Assembly (NCBI GenBank): GCA_026983515.1
Contig: JALWHT010000184.1
Span: forward strand, 1 to 33,252
Origin: Sulfurovum sp.
GTDB lineage: Bacteria > Campylobacterota > Campylobacteria > Campylobacterales > Sulfurovaceae
DNA length: 33,252 bases
Direction of reading: 5' to 3'
Of the stretch, positions 26,128 through 33,252 are shown piece by piece. The position numbers were made by a program, and so were the translations under genes. The notes under the pieces are model-generated. The model did no database searches, was not told the origin of the DNA, and worked only from the letters and a program-made list of their open reading frames with translations. The first letter of the stretch is position 1. Every line of letters begins with the position of its first letter.

Positions 26128-26151
26128 GCATAAATCTATTTTGATGAAAAA

Positions 26152-26166
26152 ATGACAATTTGTCAT
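26152..26166. promoter_or_regulatory. palindrome ATGACAATTTGTCAT, candidate operator
   Basis: A perfect palindrome with 7-base arms around a single T, in the 122-base region between the divergent MNT and ORF6N genes. It lies between both -10 elements, so one bound protein could control both genes. Confidence 0.5.
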
Positions 26167-26189
26167 GATTTTGCTTTAACTTTTTAAAA

Positions 26190-26195
26190 TAGAAT
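26190..26195 (+). promoter_or_regulatory. likely -10 element of the ORF6N gene
   Basis: TAGAAT, 42 bases before the ATG at 26238. No clear ribosome binding site is seen at that start. Confidence 0.35.
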
Positions 26196-26237
26196 AAAAT
26201 TTGATGGTAGTTTGAATGAGTTGCGAGTATAAAGACT

Positions 26238-27104
26238 ATGGATGAATTGATTGTAAGTGAGCAAAGTATACAAAACAGGATCTATAATATTCGAGGTCAG
26301 CAGGTAATGCTTGATAGGGACTTAGCAGATCTCTATCAGGTAGAGACCAAAGTGCTCAATCAGGCTGTTAAGAGAAACATCAAAAGATTTCCAGATACTT
26401 TTAGGTTTCAGCTGTTGGAAGATGAAAAAAATGAACTGGTCACAAAATGTGACCGGTTCAAAACCCTTAAGCATTCTACTGTTTTGCCTTATGTTTTTAC
26501 TGAACAGGGTGTATCAATGCTTAGTGCCGTGCTCAAGAGTGACCGAGCCATTGAAGTGAGTATTAAGATCATCGAGGCATTCGTAGCAATGCGACGCTTT
26601 ATAGCATCGAATAGTTTGGTATTTGAAAGATTTGAAAGGATAGAGCAAAGACTCTCAAAACATGATGACAATTTTGATAAGATATTTAAAGCCATTGAAG
26701 ATAAAAATATAAAACCAAAACAGGGCATCTTCTTTGACGGACAAATCTTCGATGCGTATGTGTTTGTCAACGACCTGATCAAAAGTGCCAAAAAGTCGAT
26801 AGTCCTGATAGACAACTATATCGACGAGACGACGCTGACACTCTTTGCCAAAGTCCCCGACATCGAAGTGACCATCTATACCCACACCATTACCAAACAG
26901 CTCAAACTTGACTACCAGAAATACAATGTACAATACAACAACATTATGCTAAAGACATTCAAAAAATCCCATGACAGGTTTCTCATCATCGACGGTACGG
27001 AGGTGTATCATATCGGCGCGAGTCTGAAGGACTTGGGTAAAAAGTGGTTTGCGTTTTCGAAGATGGATAGGGAGAGTGTGCGGGTTTTGGAGAAAATAGG
27101 ATGA
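26238..27104 (+). CDS. ORF6N-domain protein with C-terminal phospholipase-D-like domain
   Basis: 288 residues. The N-terminal part (about 8-115) is an ORF6N DNA-binding domain, seen in phage and mobile-element proteins: YNIRGQQVMLDRDLADLYQV, then LNQAVKRNIKRFP and VFTEQGVSMLSAVL. A coiled-coil-like spacer (about 118-150) leads to a domain (about 157-288) with DAYVFVNDLIKSAKKSIVLI and HDRFLIIDG-x-EVYHIGASLKDLG, the single-motif phospholipase-D-like fold, with HxR in place of HxK. The combination is common as an accessory gene in bacteria, but its role is not established. A copy of its last 48 bases reappears at 27544-27591. Confidence 0.85.
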   Translation: MDELIVSEQSIQNRIYNIRGQQVMLDRDLADLYQVETKVLNQAVKRNIKRFPDTFRFQLLEDEKNELVTKCDRFKTLKHSTVLPYVFTEQGVSMLSAVLKSDRAIEVSIKIIEAFVAMRRFIASNSLVFERFERIEQRLSKHDDNFDKIFKAIEDKNIKPKQGIFFDGQIFDAYVFVNDLIKSAKKSIVLIDNYIDETTLTLFAKVPDIEVTIYTHTITKQLKLDYQKYNVQYNNIMLKTFKKSHDRFLIIDGTEVYHIGASLKDLGKKWFAFSKMDRESVRVLEKIG

Positions 27105-27157
27105 ATGTAGTTTGAGATACAAAGATATGCGTCTTATTTTGTTCTAAGTTGATATTG

Positions 27158-27163
27158 TATACT
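27158..27163 (+). promoter_or_regulatory. -10 element of the ribbon-helix-helix gene
   Basis: TATACT 24 bases before the ATG at 27188; AAGGAG (27175-27180) follows at good spacing. Confidence 0.45.
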
Positions 27164-27187
27164 TTTGCAACAGCAAGGAGTTTTACC

Positions 27188-27415
27188 ATGAATTTTGCAC
27201 TAAGAATTCCAGACTATTACAAAAAAGAGATAGAGTCTCTCAAAGGAGAGGTTTCTATGAACCAATTTATTGTCAATGCACTGGCAGAGAAGATCGCTTC
27301 TATGAAGACAGTTGCGTACTTGGAAGAGAGAGCCCAAAGAGGTTCAAAAGAGTATGCATTGGATGTGTTAAAGAGGGTAGCTGCGAGAGAACCGCTTGAA
27401 GAAGATAGGCTTTGA
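27188..27415 (+). CDS. ribbon-helix-helix antitoxin-like protein, no adjacent toxin
   Basis: 75 residues. The short strand FALRIP is followed by two helices (YYKKEIESLKGE and SMNQFIVNALAEKIASM), the ribbon-helix-helix DNA-binding fold of CopG/HicB-type antitoxins. The tail YLEERAQRGS-x-EYALDVL and EPLEEDRL matches the usual C-terminus of such antitoxins. The ATG at 27188 is fixed by AAGGAG seven bases upstream. No intact toxin ORF follows; the frame after the stop encodes only a helical remnant. It may be a solitary regulator or the survivor of a decayed pair. Confidence 0.75.
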   Translation: MNFALRIPDYYKKEIESLKGEVSMNQFIVNALAEKIASMKTVAYLEERAQRGSKEYALDVLKRVAAREPLEEDRL

Positions 27416-27497
27416 GTGGATCAGAAGGCTCAATGAAATATCAAAAATGATCAATGGTTTAAGCAACTATCATAAAAGCAAGGTCAAGAACATATAA
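27414..27497 (+). pseudogene. possible 3' remnant of a four-helix-bundle (S23-type) gene
   Basis: Overlapping the antitoxin stop in another frame, 27 codons read EWIRRLNEISKMINGLSNYH and onward to a TAA. The pattern EISKMINGL resembles the last helix of small four-helix-bundle (23S intervening sequence-type) proteins. There is no start codon and no upstream part, so this would be a decayed tail. The match is short and from memory. The rest of 27498-27543 is low-complexity A/C-rich sequence. Confidence 0.22.
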
Positions 27498-27543
27498 ACA
27501 TCAAACCCCTAAATCCTCAACACTCAATCCTAAAACCTAACTC

Positions 27544-27614
27544 GGTTTGCTTTTTCAAAGATGGATAGGGAGAGTGTGCGGATTTTGGAGAGTAGCATAA
27601 ATGACATATACTAA
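27544..27614 (+). pseudogene. duplicated 3' tail of the ORF6N/PLD gene
   Basis: Bases 27544-27591 match 27046-27093, the end of the intact ORF6N gene, at 45 of 48 positions. The frame reads FAFSKMDRESVRILESS and stops at TAA 27612-27614. The matching frame in the intact gene reads FAFSKMDRESVRVLEKIG. No upstream part of a second copy is present. It is the scar of a lost tandem or inserted copy. Confidence 0.75.
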
Positions 27615-27632
27615 TGTGAATTTCAAAGAGGA

Positions 27633-27638
27633 TATAAT
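27633..27638 (+). promoter_or_regulatory. -10 element of the nuclease-like gene
   Basis: TATAAT in GGATATAATAC, 43 bases before the ATG at 27682. Confidence 0.5.
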
Positions 27639-27681
27639 ACTGTATTCTCAAAATAAAACTATAGAAACGTAAGAAATAAAA

Positions 27682-28560
27682 ATGGCACAAAAAGATTGGC
27701 AGGAAGTTCTGCATATTATCAAAGACAAAAAGTTCGAATTATTTGAAGCATTTTTAGTATCCGAACAAAATTTTTTGCCAAACAAAACACTATTCAACCC
27801 TTTTAATGAAAAACATTCAAACTTTAGTGCTTCTGATCTTGGTAAAGGGAAGCCAGGACAATGGATTCCCGTCTACTACTTAAAAGATATTCCAGAATTT
27901 CTTCGGAAAAACAGTATTGTACCTGTAAGAGCAGGACCGGCAGAATTCTTTTTTTATAAAGGTGAAGTTTTTTTTGACTTAACGAAGATAAGATTTGAAA
28001 AAGTGGTTACTTCCAATATTATTCCCATAGAAAACTATATCCCTGCTACACTTAGAGCAAATTTTCAAAGAAATGAAAATGCTTACCTAAATAAAGCGGT
28101 TGCTTTAGGGTATATCAATCATTTTGTTGATGATACAAGGTTGGCAGTTTTTGAGCATGAAATAAAAACCAAAAAATATAAACGTTTGCTTTATGGGCAG
28201 TTTGGTAAGATAAAAATAACCAAACCCCTACAGTTTCAGACAGCTAAAGGTAATAAAACTATCCATCCTGGATTTCAGTTTGAAATAGATCTCGTTCTTG
28301 AAAATGAGAACGAAATTATTATATTTGAAGCCAAAACCGGGAGTAAGTATTTTGATAACTTTTCCCTTTTGCAGCTTTACTATCCCTTGATCTACCTGCG
28401 GTCAGTTATTGATCAGCCTAAATCAATTAGAACTATCTTCATAGATATTACGACATCTGAAACAAAAGAAGTATATCGTTTATTGGAACTACGTTTTGAG
28501 AATGACTTTTTTGATGCAGTTAAAATATTGTCAGCTTGCGAATACTTAAACGATTTATAG
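27682..28560 (+). CDS. solitary restriction endonuclease-like protein (PD-(D/E)XK fold)
   Basis: 292 residues, soluble. The C-terminal half has the nuclease pattern FEIDLVLENENEIIIFEAK, with Asp203 and Glu216-x-Lys218 fitting the D-(x)n-E-x-K active site of PD-(D/E)XK nucleases. The N-terminal half (IVPVRAGPAEFFFYKGEVFF) resembles predicted type II restriction enzymes of uncharacterised specificity. No DNA methyltransferase is in the window, so either the partner lies elsewhere or the gene is an orphan. The gene is visibly AT-rich compared with dnaE and uses many A/T-ending codons, a sign of transfer. No convincing ribosome binding site precedes the ATG. After its stop, an imperfect inverted repeat (28581-28615) may serve as a weak terminator. 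Confidence 0.6.
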   Translation: MAQKDWQEVLHIIKDKKFELFEAFLVSEQNFLPNKTLFNPFNEKHSNFSASDLGKGKPGQWIPVYYLKDIPEFLRKNSIVPVRAGPAEFFFYKGEVFFDLTKIRFEKVVTSNIIPIENYIPATLRANFQRNENAYLNKAVALGYINHFVDDTRLAVFEHEIKTKKYKRLLYGQFGKIKITKPLQFQTAKGNKTIHPGFQFEIDLVLENENEIIIFEAKTGSKYFDNFSLLQLYYPLIYLRSVIDQPKSIRTIFIDITTSETKEVYRLLELRFENDFFDAVKILSACEYLNDL

Positions 28561-28647
28561 TATGTTCCTAAGGGGTTGCTTGGTGAGAAAATATTTCAAC
28601 CCATTTTCACCAAACCTCTGCTATATTCAAGTAAAATTATAAACATA

Positions 28648-28694
28648 GTGGCTTTGCCACAGTGAATAGTGAATATATGCGTTGCAGGAAACGC
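28648..28694 (+). promoter_or_regulatory. two small hairpins in the dnaE leader
   Basis: GTGGC (28648-28652) pairs with GCCAC (28656-28660), and GCGTT (28679-28683) pairs with AACGC (28690-28694). Both are short and may not matter. A -10-like TATAAA lies near 28639. The region 28561-28729 holds no other gene. Confidence 0.25.
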
Positions 28695-28729
28695 TACTAT
28701 CTGATAGATAAATAGAAGGAATACCATAG

Positions 28730-31700
28730 ATGTCCCAAGAGCCAAACAAAAAACCGCAGTTTACCCACCTCCACCTCCACACCGAGTACTCGCTGCTTGA
28801 CGGTGCCAACAAGATCAAAGCACTTGCCAAGAAAGTAAAAGAGCTGGGGATGACGTCGGTGGCGATGACCGATCATGGCAATATGTTCGGTACCATCGAC
28901 TTCTACAACACCATGCGCAAAGAGGGCATCAAGCCGATTATCGGGATGGAAGCTTATGTGCACAACCAGCCGGAACTGGGTGACAAGTCGGTGCGTCAGC
29001 GGTTTCACCTCTGTCTCTATGCTAAGAACGAGACGGGTTACAAAAACCTGATGTTTCTCTCTTCCAAGGCTTACATTGAAGGCTTCTACTACTATCCGCG
29101 TATCAACTGGGAGCTTCTCAAAGACCATGCCGAGGGGCTTATCTGCTCTTCGGCGTGTCTGCAAGGCGAGGTCAACTGGCATCTGAACCTCTCTGAGCGT
29201 AACGTCAAGTTCGGCGCGAAGGGCTATGAGGAGGCAAAACGGGTAGCACTGAAGTACAAAGAGGTCTTTGGTGATGACTTTTACCTTGAGATCATGCGTC
29301 ACGGTATCGGCGATCAGCACCGCATTGACAAGCAGATATTGCAACTGAGTCAGGAGACGGGCATCAAAGTGGTCGCTACCAACGATACCCACTACACCAA
29401 CCCCGAAGATGCCGATGCACATGAGGCGTTCATGTGTATCGCGATGAACAAACTCTATGACGACCCAAACCGTCTGCGCCACTCCGTGCACGAGTTCTAT
29501 GTGAAGTCGCCCGAAGAGATGGCAAAACTCTTTGCCGACATTCCCGAAGCCATCGAAAACACACAGGAGATCGCCGACAAGTGCAACCTTGAGATCAAAC
29601 TGGGTAACCCCACACCGCCAAACTTCAAGTTTGCAAGGCAGCGTGCGGCGGACATTGGGCTGGAGCTGCCTGAGCCCGACAAAGAGTACTCTCTCGAGAA
29701 TGATAAAACACTCTTCATCGAAGAGTCGCGAAGAGGGCTTGAAGAGCGTTTGAAGATTGTCCCCGAAGAGAAGCATCAGGAGTACCGCGACAGACTGCAG
29801 GTGGAGATAGACATCATCAACAACATGAAATTCCCCGGCTATATGCTCATCGTATGGGACTTTGTCAAGGCTGCCAAGGATATGGGTATACCGGTAGGGC
29901 CGGGGCGGGGGTCTGCAGCGGGGTCGCTGGTGGCCTATTCGCTCAAGATCACCGATATAGACCCGATGCCTTACGGGCTGCTCTTTGAACGATTCCTCAA
30001 CCCTGAACGTGTCTCGATGCCGGATATCGATATGGACTTCTGTCAGGCACGTAGGCAGGAGATACTCGACTATGTGGTAGAGAAGTACGGGCGGGTCAAC
30101 GTCGCGCAGATCATTACCTTTGGTAAACTGCTTGCCAAAGGGGTCATCCGTGATGTTGCCCGGGTGCTTGATATGCCGTACTCCAAAGCGGATGCGATGG
30201 CGAAGCTCATTCCTGATGAGCTGGGTATCGACCTCAAAAGCTCGTATGAGAAAGAGCCGAAGATCAAAGAGCTTCTCGATCGTGATCCACAGGCAAAGCG
30301 GGTCTGGGAGTATGCCTTAGCGCTTGAAGGACTGAACCGGAATGCCGGTACGCATGCGGCAGGAGTGGTGATTTCCAACGAACCGCTCTGGCAGAAAACA
30401 CCATTGTTCAAACCGACGGGGCTTGATACGCTGGCGACACAGTACAGCGGGAAGTATGTCGAGGATGTCGACCTGATCAAGTTCGACTTCCTTGGACTCA
30501 AGACCCTGACGGTTATCGAAGAGGCGCTGCAGCTGGTGCAAAAGCGTCACGGCAAGCGGATCAACTTCGTTGAGGAGAACATCGAAGACCCTAAAGTCTA
30601 TGACTATATCTCGACAGGTGAGACACTCGGACTCTTCCAGATCGAATCTGCGGGGATGCAGGATCTGGCAAAGAAGCTCAAGCCCTCCGGCTTTGAAGAT
30701 ATCATCGCGATGCTGGCACTCTACCGTCCCGGACCCATGGAGTCGGGGATGCTCGATGACTTCGTCGAGCGTAAGCACGGGCGGGCGGAGATCACCTATA
30801 TGTTCCCTGAACTTGAGCCGATCCTCAAACCGACCTACGGGGTCATCGTCTATCAGGAGCAGGTTATGCAGATCGTGCAGACGATTGGTGGCTTCAGCCT
30901 TGGCGGGGCGGATCTGGTGCGTCGTGCGATGGGTAAGAAGATCAAAGAGGAGATGGACAAACTCAAAGGAGAGTTCGCCGACGGTGCGCAGAAAAAAGGG
31001 TTTGACCGTGCCAAAGCCGAAGAGCTCTTCGACCTGATCGTAAAATTCGCCGGATACGGATTCAACAAGTCCCACTCGGCAGCCTATGCGATGGTCACTT
31101 TCTACACCTCCTACCTGAAGTACTACTACCCCACAGAGTTCATGGCAGCGATTTTGACGCTTGAGAAGAACAATACCGACAAAGTTGTCAAGTATGTCGA
31201 TGAGCTCAAGCGTATGGGTATCAAATTGCTTCCGCCGGACATCAACCGCTCCGGATTGGTCTTTGAAGCAACCAATATCGATGGTGATGAGGTGGTTATG
31301 TTCGGTATGGGAGCTATCAAGGGAGCAGGGGATATTGCAATCAATTCCATCCTTGAAGCACGGGCTGAAACACCTTTTAAAGACTTTTCGGACTTTGTAT
31401 CGCGTATTGATTCGAGCAAAGTGAACAAAAAAGTTATCGAATCGCTCATCAAAGCAGGGGCGCTTGACAGCTTCGGGTACAGCCGTAAAGCGATGCTGAT
31501 GCAGATTGAGGAAATCATTGAGACAGCCAAAAAAGCGGGTGAAGCCAAAAAGATGGCAGTAGGCTCGCTCTTTGGCGAAGGGGAGGAAATGACCACCGTA
31601 AAGCTGGAGCTCAAGGAGATGGATGAGTTCGAGGCGATGGAGATACTGGAGATGGAGAAAGAGTCACTAGGCTTTTATGTCTCCGGGCATCCGCTGGACA

Positions 31701-32299
31701 AGTACCGTGATACCCTCGAAGGCATCAATTATACGCTCAGCTCCGAAATAGATGACCTTGCTGACGGTTCTCAGGCACTCTTTATAGGGAAAATAGAGAG
31801 CATTACGGAGAAAATCTCCAAAAAGGGCAATAAGTTTGGTATTGCCAACATCATGGACCTGCACGGTAACATCGAGCTGATGCTTTTTGAGAACCGTCTG
31901 AAGGAGCTTGAAGAGGACTTCGACATGACCAAGCCGATCGCCTTCAAAGTTAAGATCACCAAAGATGGTGACTTTACCCGTATGAATATCCTCAAGATCG
32001 AATCACTCAAAGATGCGAAAAAAGAGAAAGTCAAGGTAAAAAAGGAACAGAAGCATACACCTGAGCCTGAACAGCCGCCGCTGATTCTTGCTGTCAATCT
32101 GATGCCTGATGCCAAAACGGTTGAAGAGCTGATGTGTCTGGTGGAGCGCTACCCGGGCAAGCGTCCGCTTGAACTGCATATCAAATCCAAGCTTGCTGAT
32201 GTCATTATTGAAAGTAAGTACAGGGTGAGCGACCTGATTTTGGAAGAGGCGAAAACACTTGGTATTTATAAAGAGGAAGCATTGGCTGTCGAAGGCTGA
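28730..32299 (+). CDS. dnaE: DNA polymerase III alpha subunit
   Basis: 1189 residues, the catalytic subunit of the replicative polymerase. The N-terminal PHP domain begins FTHLHLHTEYSLLDG and continues with MTDHGNMFG; its metal-binding histidines are intact. The polymerase core has PGRGSAAGSLVAYSL and the catalytic aspartates PDIDMDF (Asp432, Asp434). Further on are the AGYGFNKSHSAAYA segment of the thumb/helix-hairpin-helix region, an OB-fold (about 1010-1090, LFIGKIESITEKISKKGNKFG) and a C-terminal tau-interaction region. Length and order match the DnaE1 group. AGAAGGA precedes the ATG. The downstream neighbours are convergent; the 54-base gap to the next stop shows no strong hairpin. Confidence 0.97.
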   Translation: MSQEPNKKPQFTHLHLHTEYSLLDGANKIKALAKKVKELGMTSVAMTDHGNMFGTIDFYNTMRKEGIKPIIGMEAYVHNQPELGDKSVRQRFHLCLYAKNETGYKNLMFLSSKAYIEGFYYYPRINWELLKDHAEGLICSSACLQGEVNWHLNLSERNVKFGAKGYEEAKRVALKYKEVFGDDFYLEIMRHGIGDQHRIDKQILQLSQETGIKVVATNDTHYTNPEDADAHEAFMCIAMNKLYDDPNRLRHSVHEFYVKSPEEMAKLFADIPEAIENTQEIADKCNLEIKLGNPTPPNFKFARQRAADIGLELPEPDKEYSLENDKTLFIEESRRGLEERLKIVPEEKHQEYRDRLQVEIDIINNMKFPGYMLIVWDFVKAAKDMGIPVGPGRGSAAGSLVAYSLKITDIDPMPYGLLFERFLNPERVSMPDIDMDFCQARRQEILDYVVEKYGRVNVAQIITFGKLLAKGVIRDVARVLDMPYSKADAMAKLIPDELGIDLKSSYEKEPKIKELLDRDPQAKRVWEYALALEGLNRNAGTHAAGVVISNEPLWQKTPLFKPTGLDTLATQYSGKYVEDVDLIKFDFLGLKTLTVIEEALQLVQKRHGKRINFVEENIEDPKVYDYISTGETLGLFQIESAGMQDLAKKLKPSGFEDIIAMLALYRPGPMESGMLDDFVERKHGRAEITYMFPELEPILKPTYGVIVYQEQVMQIVQTIGGFSLGGADLVRRAMGKKIKEEMDKLKGEFADGAQKKGFDRAKAEELFDLIVKFAGYGFNKSHSAAYAMVTFYTSYLKYYYPTEFMAAILTLEKNNTDKVVKYVDELKRMGIKLLPPDINRSGLVFEATNIDGDEVVMFGMGAIKGAGDIAINSILEARAETPFKDFSDFVSRIDSSKVNKKVIESLIKAGALDSFGYSRKAMLMQIEEIIETAKKAGEAKKMAVGSLFGEGEEMTTVKLELKEMDEFEAMEILEMEKESLGFYVSGHPLDKYRDTLEGINYTLSSEIDDLADGSQALFIGKIESITEKISKKGNKFGIANIMDLHGNIELMLFENRLKELEEDFDMTKPIAFKVKITKDGDFTRMNILKIESLKDAKKEKVKVKKEQKHTPEPEQPPLILAVNLMPDAKTVEELMCLVERYPGKRPLELHIKSKLADVIIESKYRVSDLILEEAKTLGIYKEEALAVEG

Positions 32300-32353
32300 G
32301 TGTATCCGTTCAAGTTTGAATGACCGTTGAAGTCGTAAGCATGATGTAGTCAA

Positions 32354-32719
32354 CTATTTGTGACTGCGCTTTCCAACTGTCTGTTCATGTAAACGTTTTT
32401 TAAGCATAAGATCGATGATGGGCTGTTCTCTTTTGTTTGCTTTTTTACAGTGATTCTCATCGAAAAAGTCTGTAATTTTGATGACAATTCTTGCCCACCG
32501 TTTCTCTTTTGCTCTCCAGGCATGGGAGGAGAGTGACTCCCATGCATATCCGTTGAAGAGCGTGGCATTGACAAAATGATCCATTGCACGTACTCCCTGC
32601 CGAGCCCGGTCAACTTTTCCAAACAGTCCTACAACAACAATGAGCAGATAGCCCGCTACGGCCATCGGTACAATGGCACACATCAGCAGTGTACCTGCAA
32701 GACGCTCTTTAAGGTTCAT
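32354..32719 (-). CDS. small membrane-anchored protein coupled to the P450 gene
   Basis: 121 residues with one N-terminal membrane helix (LLMCAIVPMAVAGYLLIVVV, about 11-32) and a basic cytoplasmic tail. The pattern VNATLFNGYAWESLSSHAWR followed by a late ENHC resembles, from memory, a widespread family of small uncharacterised phage and bacterial proteins (N-A-x-x-x-G-x-x-x-E-S-L-S-S ... H-C). Its ATG overlaps the P450 stop (ATGA), with GAGGAG just upstream, so the two are co-translated. The function is unknown. Confidence 0.7.
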   Translation of the reverse strand: MNLKERLAGTLLMCAIVPMAVAGYLLIVVVGLFGKVDRARQGVRAMDHFVNATLFNGYAWESLSSHAWRAKEKRWARIVIKITDFFDENHCKKANKREQPIIDLMLKKRLHEQTVGKRSHK

Positions 32720-33252
32720 CTTTTGTCTCCTCTTGGTATGAGCCGGATAGGCATACCGTTTAGCGAACGTGTTGTCAGTCTGCCTGCTACATCGGGGATA
32801 AAACCGGGTTTGAGTTCGAGGCGGTACTCTTTTAGAATAGTTGAAAGCAGGATGGGGGCTTCCTGCATTGCAAAGCGTGTACCAATACAGATGCGCGGTC
32901 CCAGTCCAAAAGGGAAATAGGTATATTTTGTGATCTTCTCGGGATGATCGAAACGGTATGGATCGAAATGGTGAGGATTTTCCCAGTAACGGCTGTTGCG
33001 ATGCATCAGCCAGGGGGAAACCATGACCGCATCACCGGGTTTGATGGTTTTGTTCCTCATCACAGTTGTTTTTGCAGCAATGCGGGGCATGAAACTGACC
33101 GGAGGATAGAGCCGGAGTGCTTCGTTGAATACATTGGTGGTTAAATGCAGTGATTTTACCTGTTCGGCAGTGAGCTGTTCTGTTGTACAGACCCGGTCTA
33201 TTTCGGCATGCACCTCTGATTGAATATTTGGATGGAGTGCAAGCAGGTACAG
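32716..33252 (-). CDS. cytochrome P450, C-terminal part (5' end outside the window)
   Basis: 179 codons of a P450 monooxygenase that continues without a stop to the window edge (first visible residues LYLLALHPNIQSEVHAEIDR, the end of helix I and helix J region). The K-helix ExxR is in FNEALRLYP, the PERF-like segment is FDPYRFDHPEK, and the heme-binding loop is FPFGLGPRICIGTRFA with the thiolate Cys encoded at 32887-32889. The motifs are complete, so the visible part should be functional. P450s are rare in Campylobacterota; C. jejuni has one (Cj1411c, from memory). Substrate and redox partner cannot be judged. An internal GTG at 33213 is not the true start. Confidence 0.93.
   Translation of the reverse strand: MYLLALHPNIQSEVHAEIDRVCTTEQLTAEQVKSLHLTTNVFNEALRLYPPVSFMPRIAAKTTVMRNKTIKPGDAVMVSPWLMHRNSRYWENPHHFDPYRFDHPEKITKYTYFPFGLGPRICIGTRFAMQEAPILLSTILKEYRLELKPGFIPDVAGRLTTRSLNGMPIRLIPRGDKR

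Noticed and set aside
26116-26166. Longer start for the MNT protein
   Set aside because: It would encode the promoter and operator palindrome and adds residues unlike the family.
28581-28615. Terminator after the nuclease-like gene
   Set aside because: The inverted repeat TTGGTG...CACCAA needs a two-base bulge and lacks a T-run; too weak to list on its own.
28697-29776. Long 359-codon open frame on the minus strand opposite dnaE
   Set aside because: It lies antisense to the strongly conserved PHP and core region of dnaE, and its composition is that of a codon-bias shadow.
33207-33213. GTG at 33213 as the true P450 start
   Set aside because: Upstream codons to the window edge still encode conserved P450 sequence (LALHPNIQSEV), so the gene starts outside.

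Overview
The window looks like a chromosomal segment of a member of the Campylobacterota (epsilonproteobacteria), most likely a Sulfurovum/Sulfurimonas-type organism. The evidence is the run HIT protein / pheS-pheT-ispH-aroA-rpsA-serA, which I remember in a nearly identical arrangement in Campylobacter (with ispH and aroA exchanged), several promoters with an extended -10 of the form TGCTATAAT and no clear -35, and the family profile of the proteins. I have no database hits; the taxonomic call is an inference.

Layout. (1) 1-3320: a degenerate FtsH-like AAA protein on the minus strand, an unassigned stretch with one weak ORF, then an ABC-F translation factor preceded by a promoter and a perfect dyad. 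(2) 3364-12774: the housekeeping block, with a HIT hydrolase (minus), phenylalanyl-tRNA synthetase alpha and beta, IspH, AroA, ribosomal protein S1 and SerA (plus), tightly packed and partly overlapping. (3) 12922-18464: a four-gene RND-type efflux operon (TolC-like channel, short periplasmic adaptor, permease). The permease is encoded as two overlapping ORFs cut exactly between its two halves. EF-P (efp) follows behind a hairpin and its own promoter. (4) 19338-23803: genes for exported proteins. They are a 724-residue protein with four DUF302-like modules, a periplasmic LEA-like protein built from eighteen perfect-phase 11-residue repeats, a small class II-type cytochrome c, and a second RND-style adaptor with no permease. 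(5) 23885-25739: a flavoprotein oxidoreductase, a DJ-1/PfpI protein and a small two-helix membrane protein. (6) 25759-28560: an accessory islet, visibly AT-rich in its distal part. It holds an orphan MNT nucleotidyltransferase, an ORF6N/phospholipase-D-like fusion, an orphan ribbon-helix-helix antitoxin, two gene remnants (one a duplicated tail of the ORF6N gene) and a solitary restriction-endonuclease-like protein. (7) 28730-33252: dnaE, then on the minus strand a small membrane protein translationally coupled to a cytochrome P450 that runs off the window edge.

How the parts work together. The housekeeping block couples tRNA charging, isoprenoid and aromatic/serine biosynthesis and translation. 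The efflux operon should form a complete inner-to-outer membrane pump. The exported proteins of block 4 share a compartment with that pump, and one (the orphan adaptor) is its adaptor's paralogue. The islet before dnaE looks like a site of repeated insertion and decay of toxin-antitoxin, phage-like and restriction genes. No tRNA, rRNA, insertion sequence or CRISPR array was recognised. The most unusual items are the LEA-like repeat protein, the split RND permease, the four-module DUF302-like protein, the orphan adaptor/cytochrome pair and the decayed defence islet.
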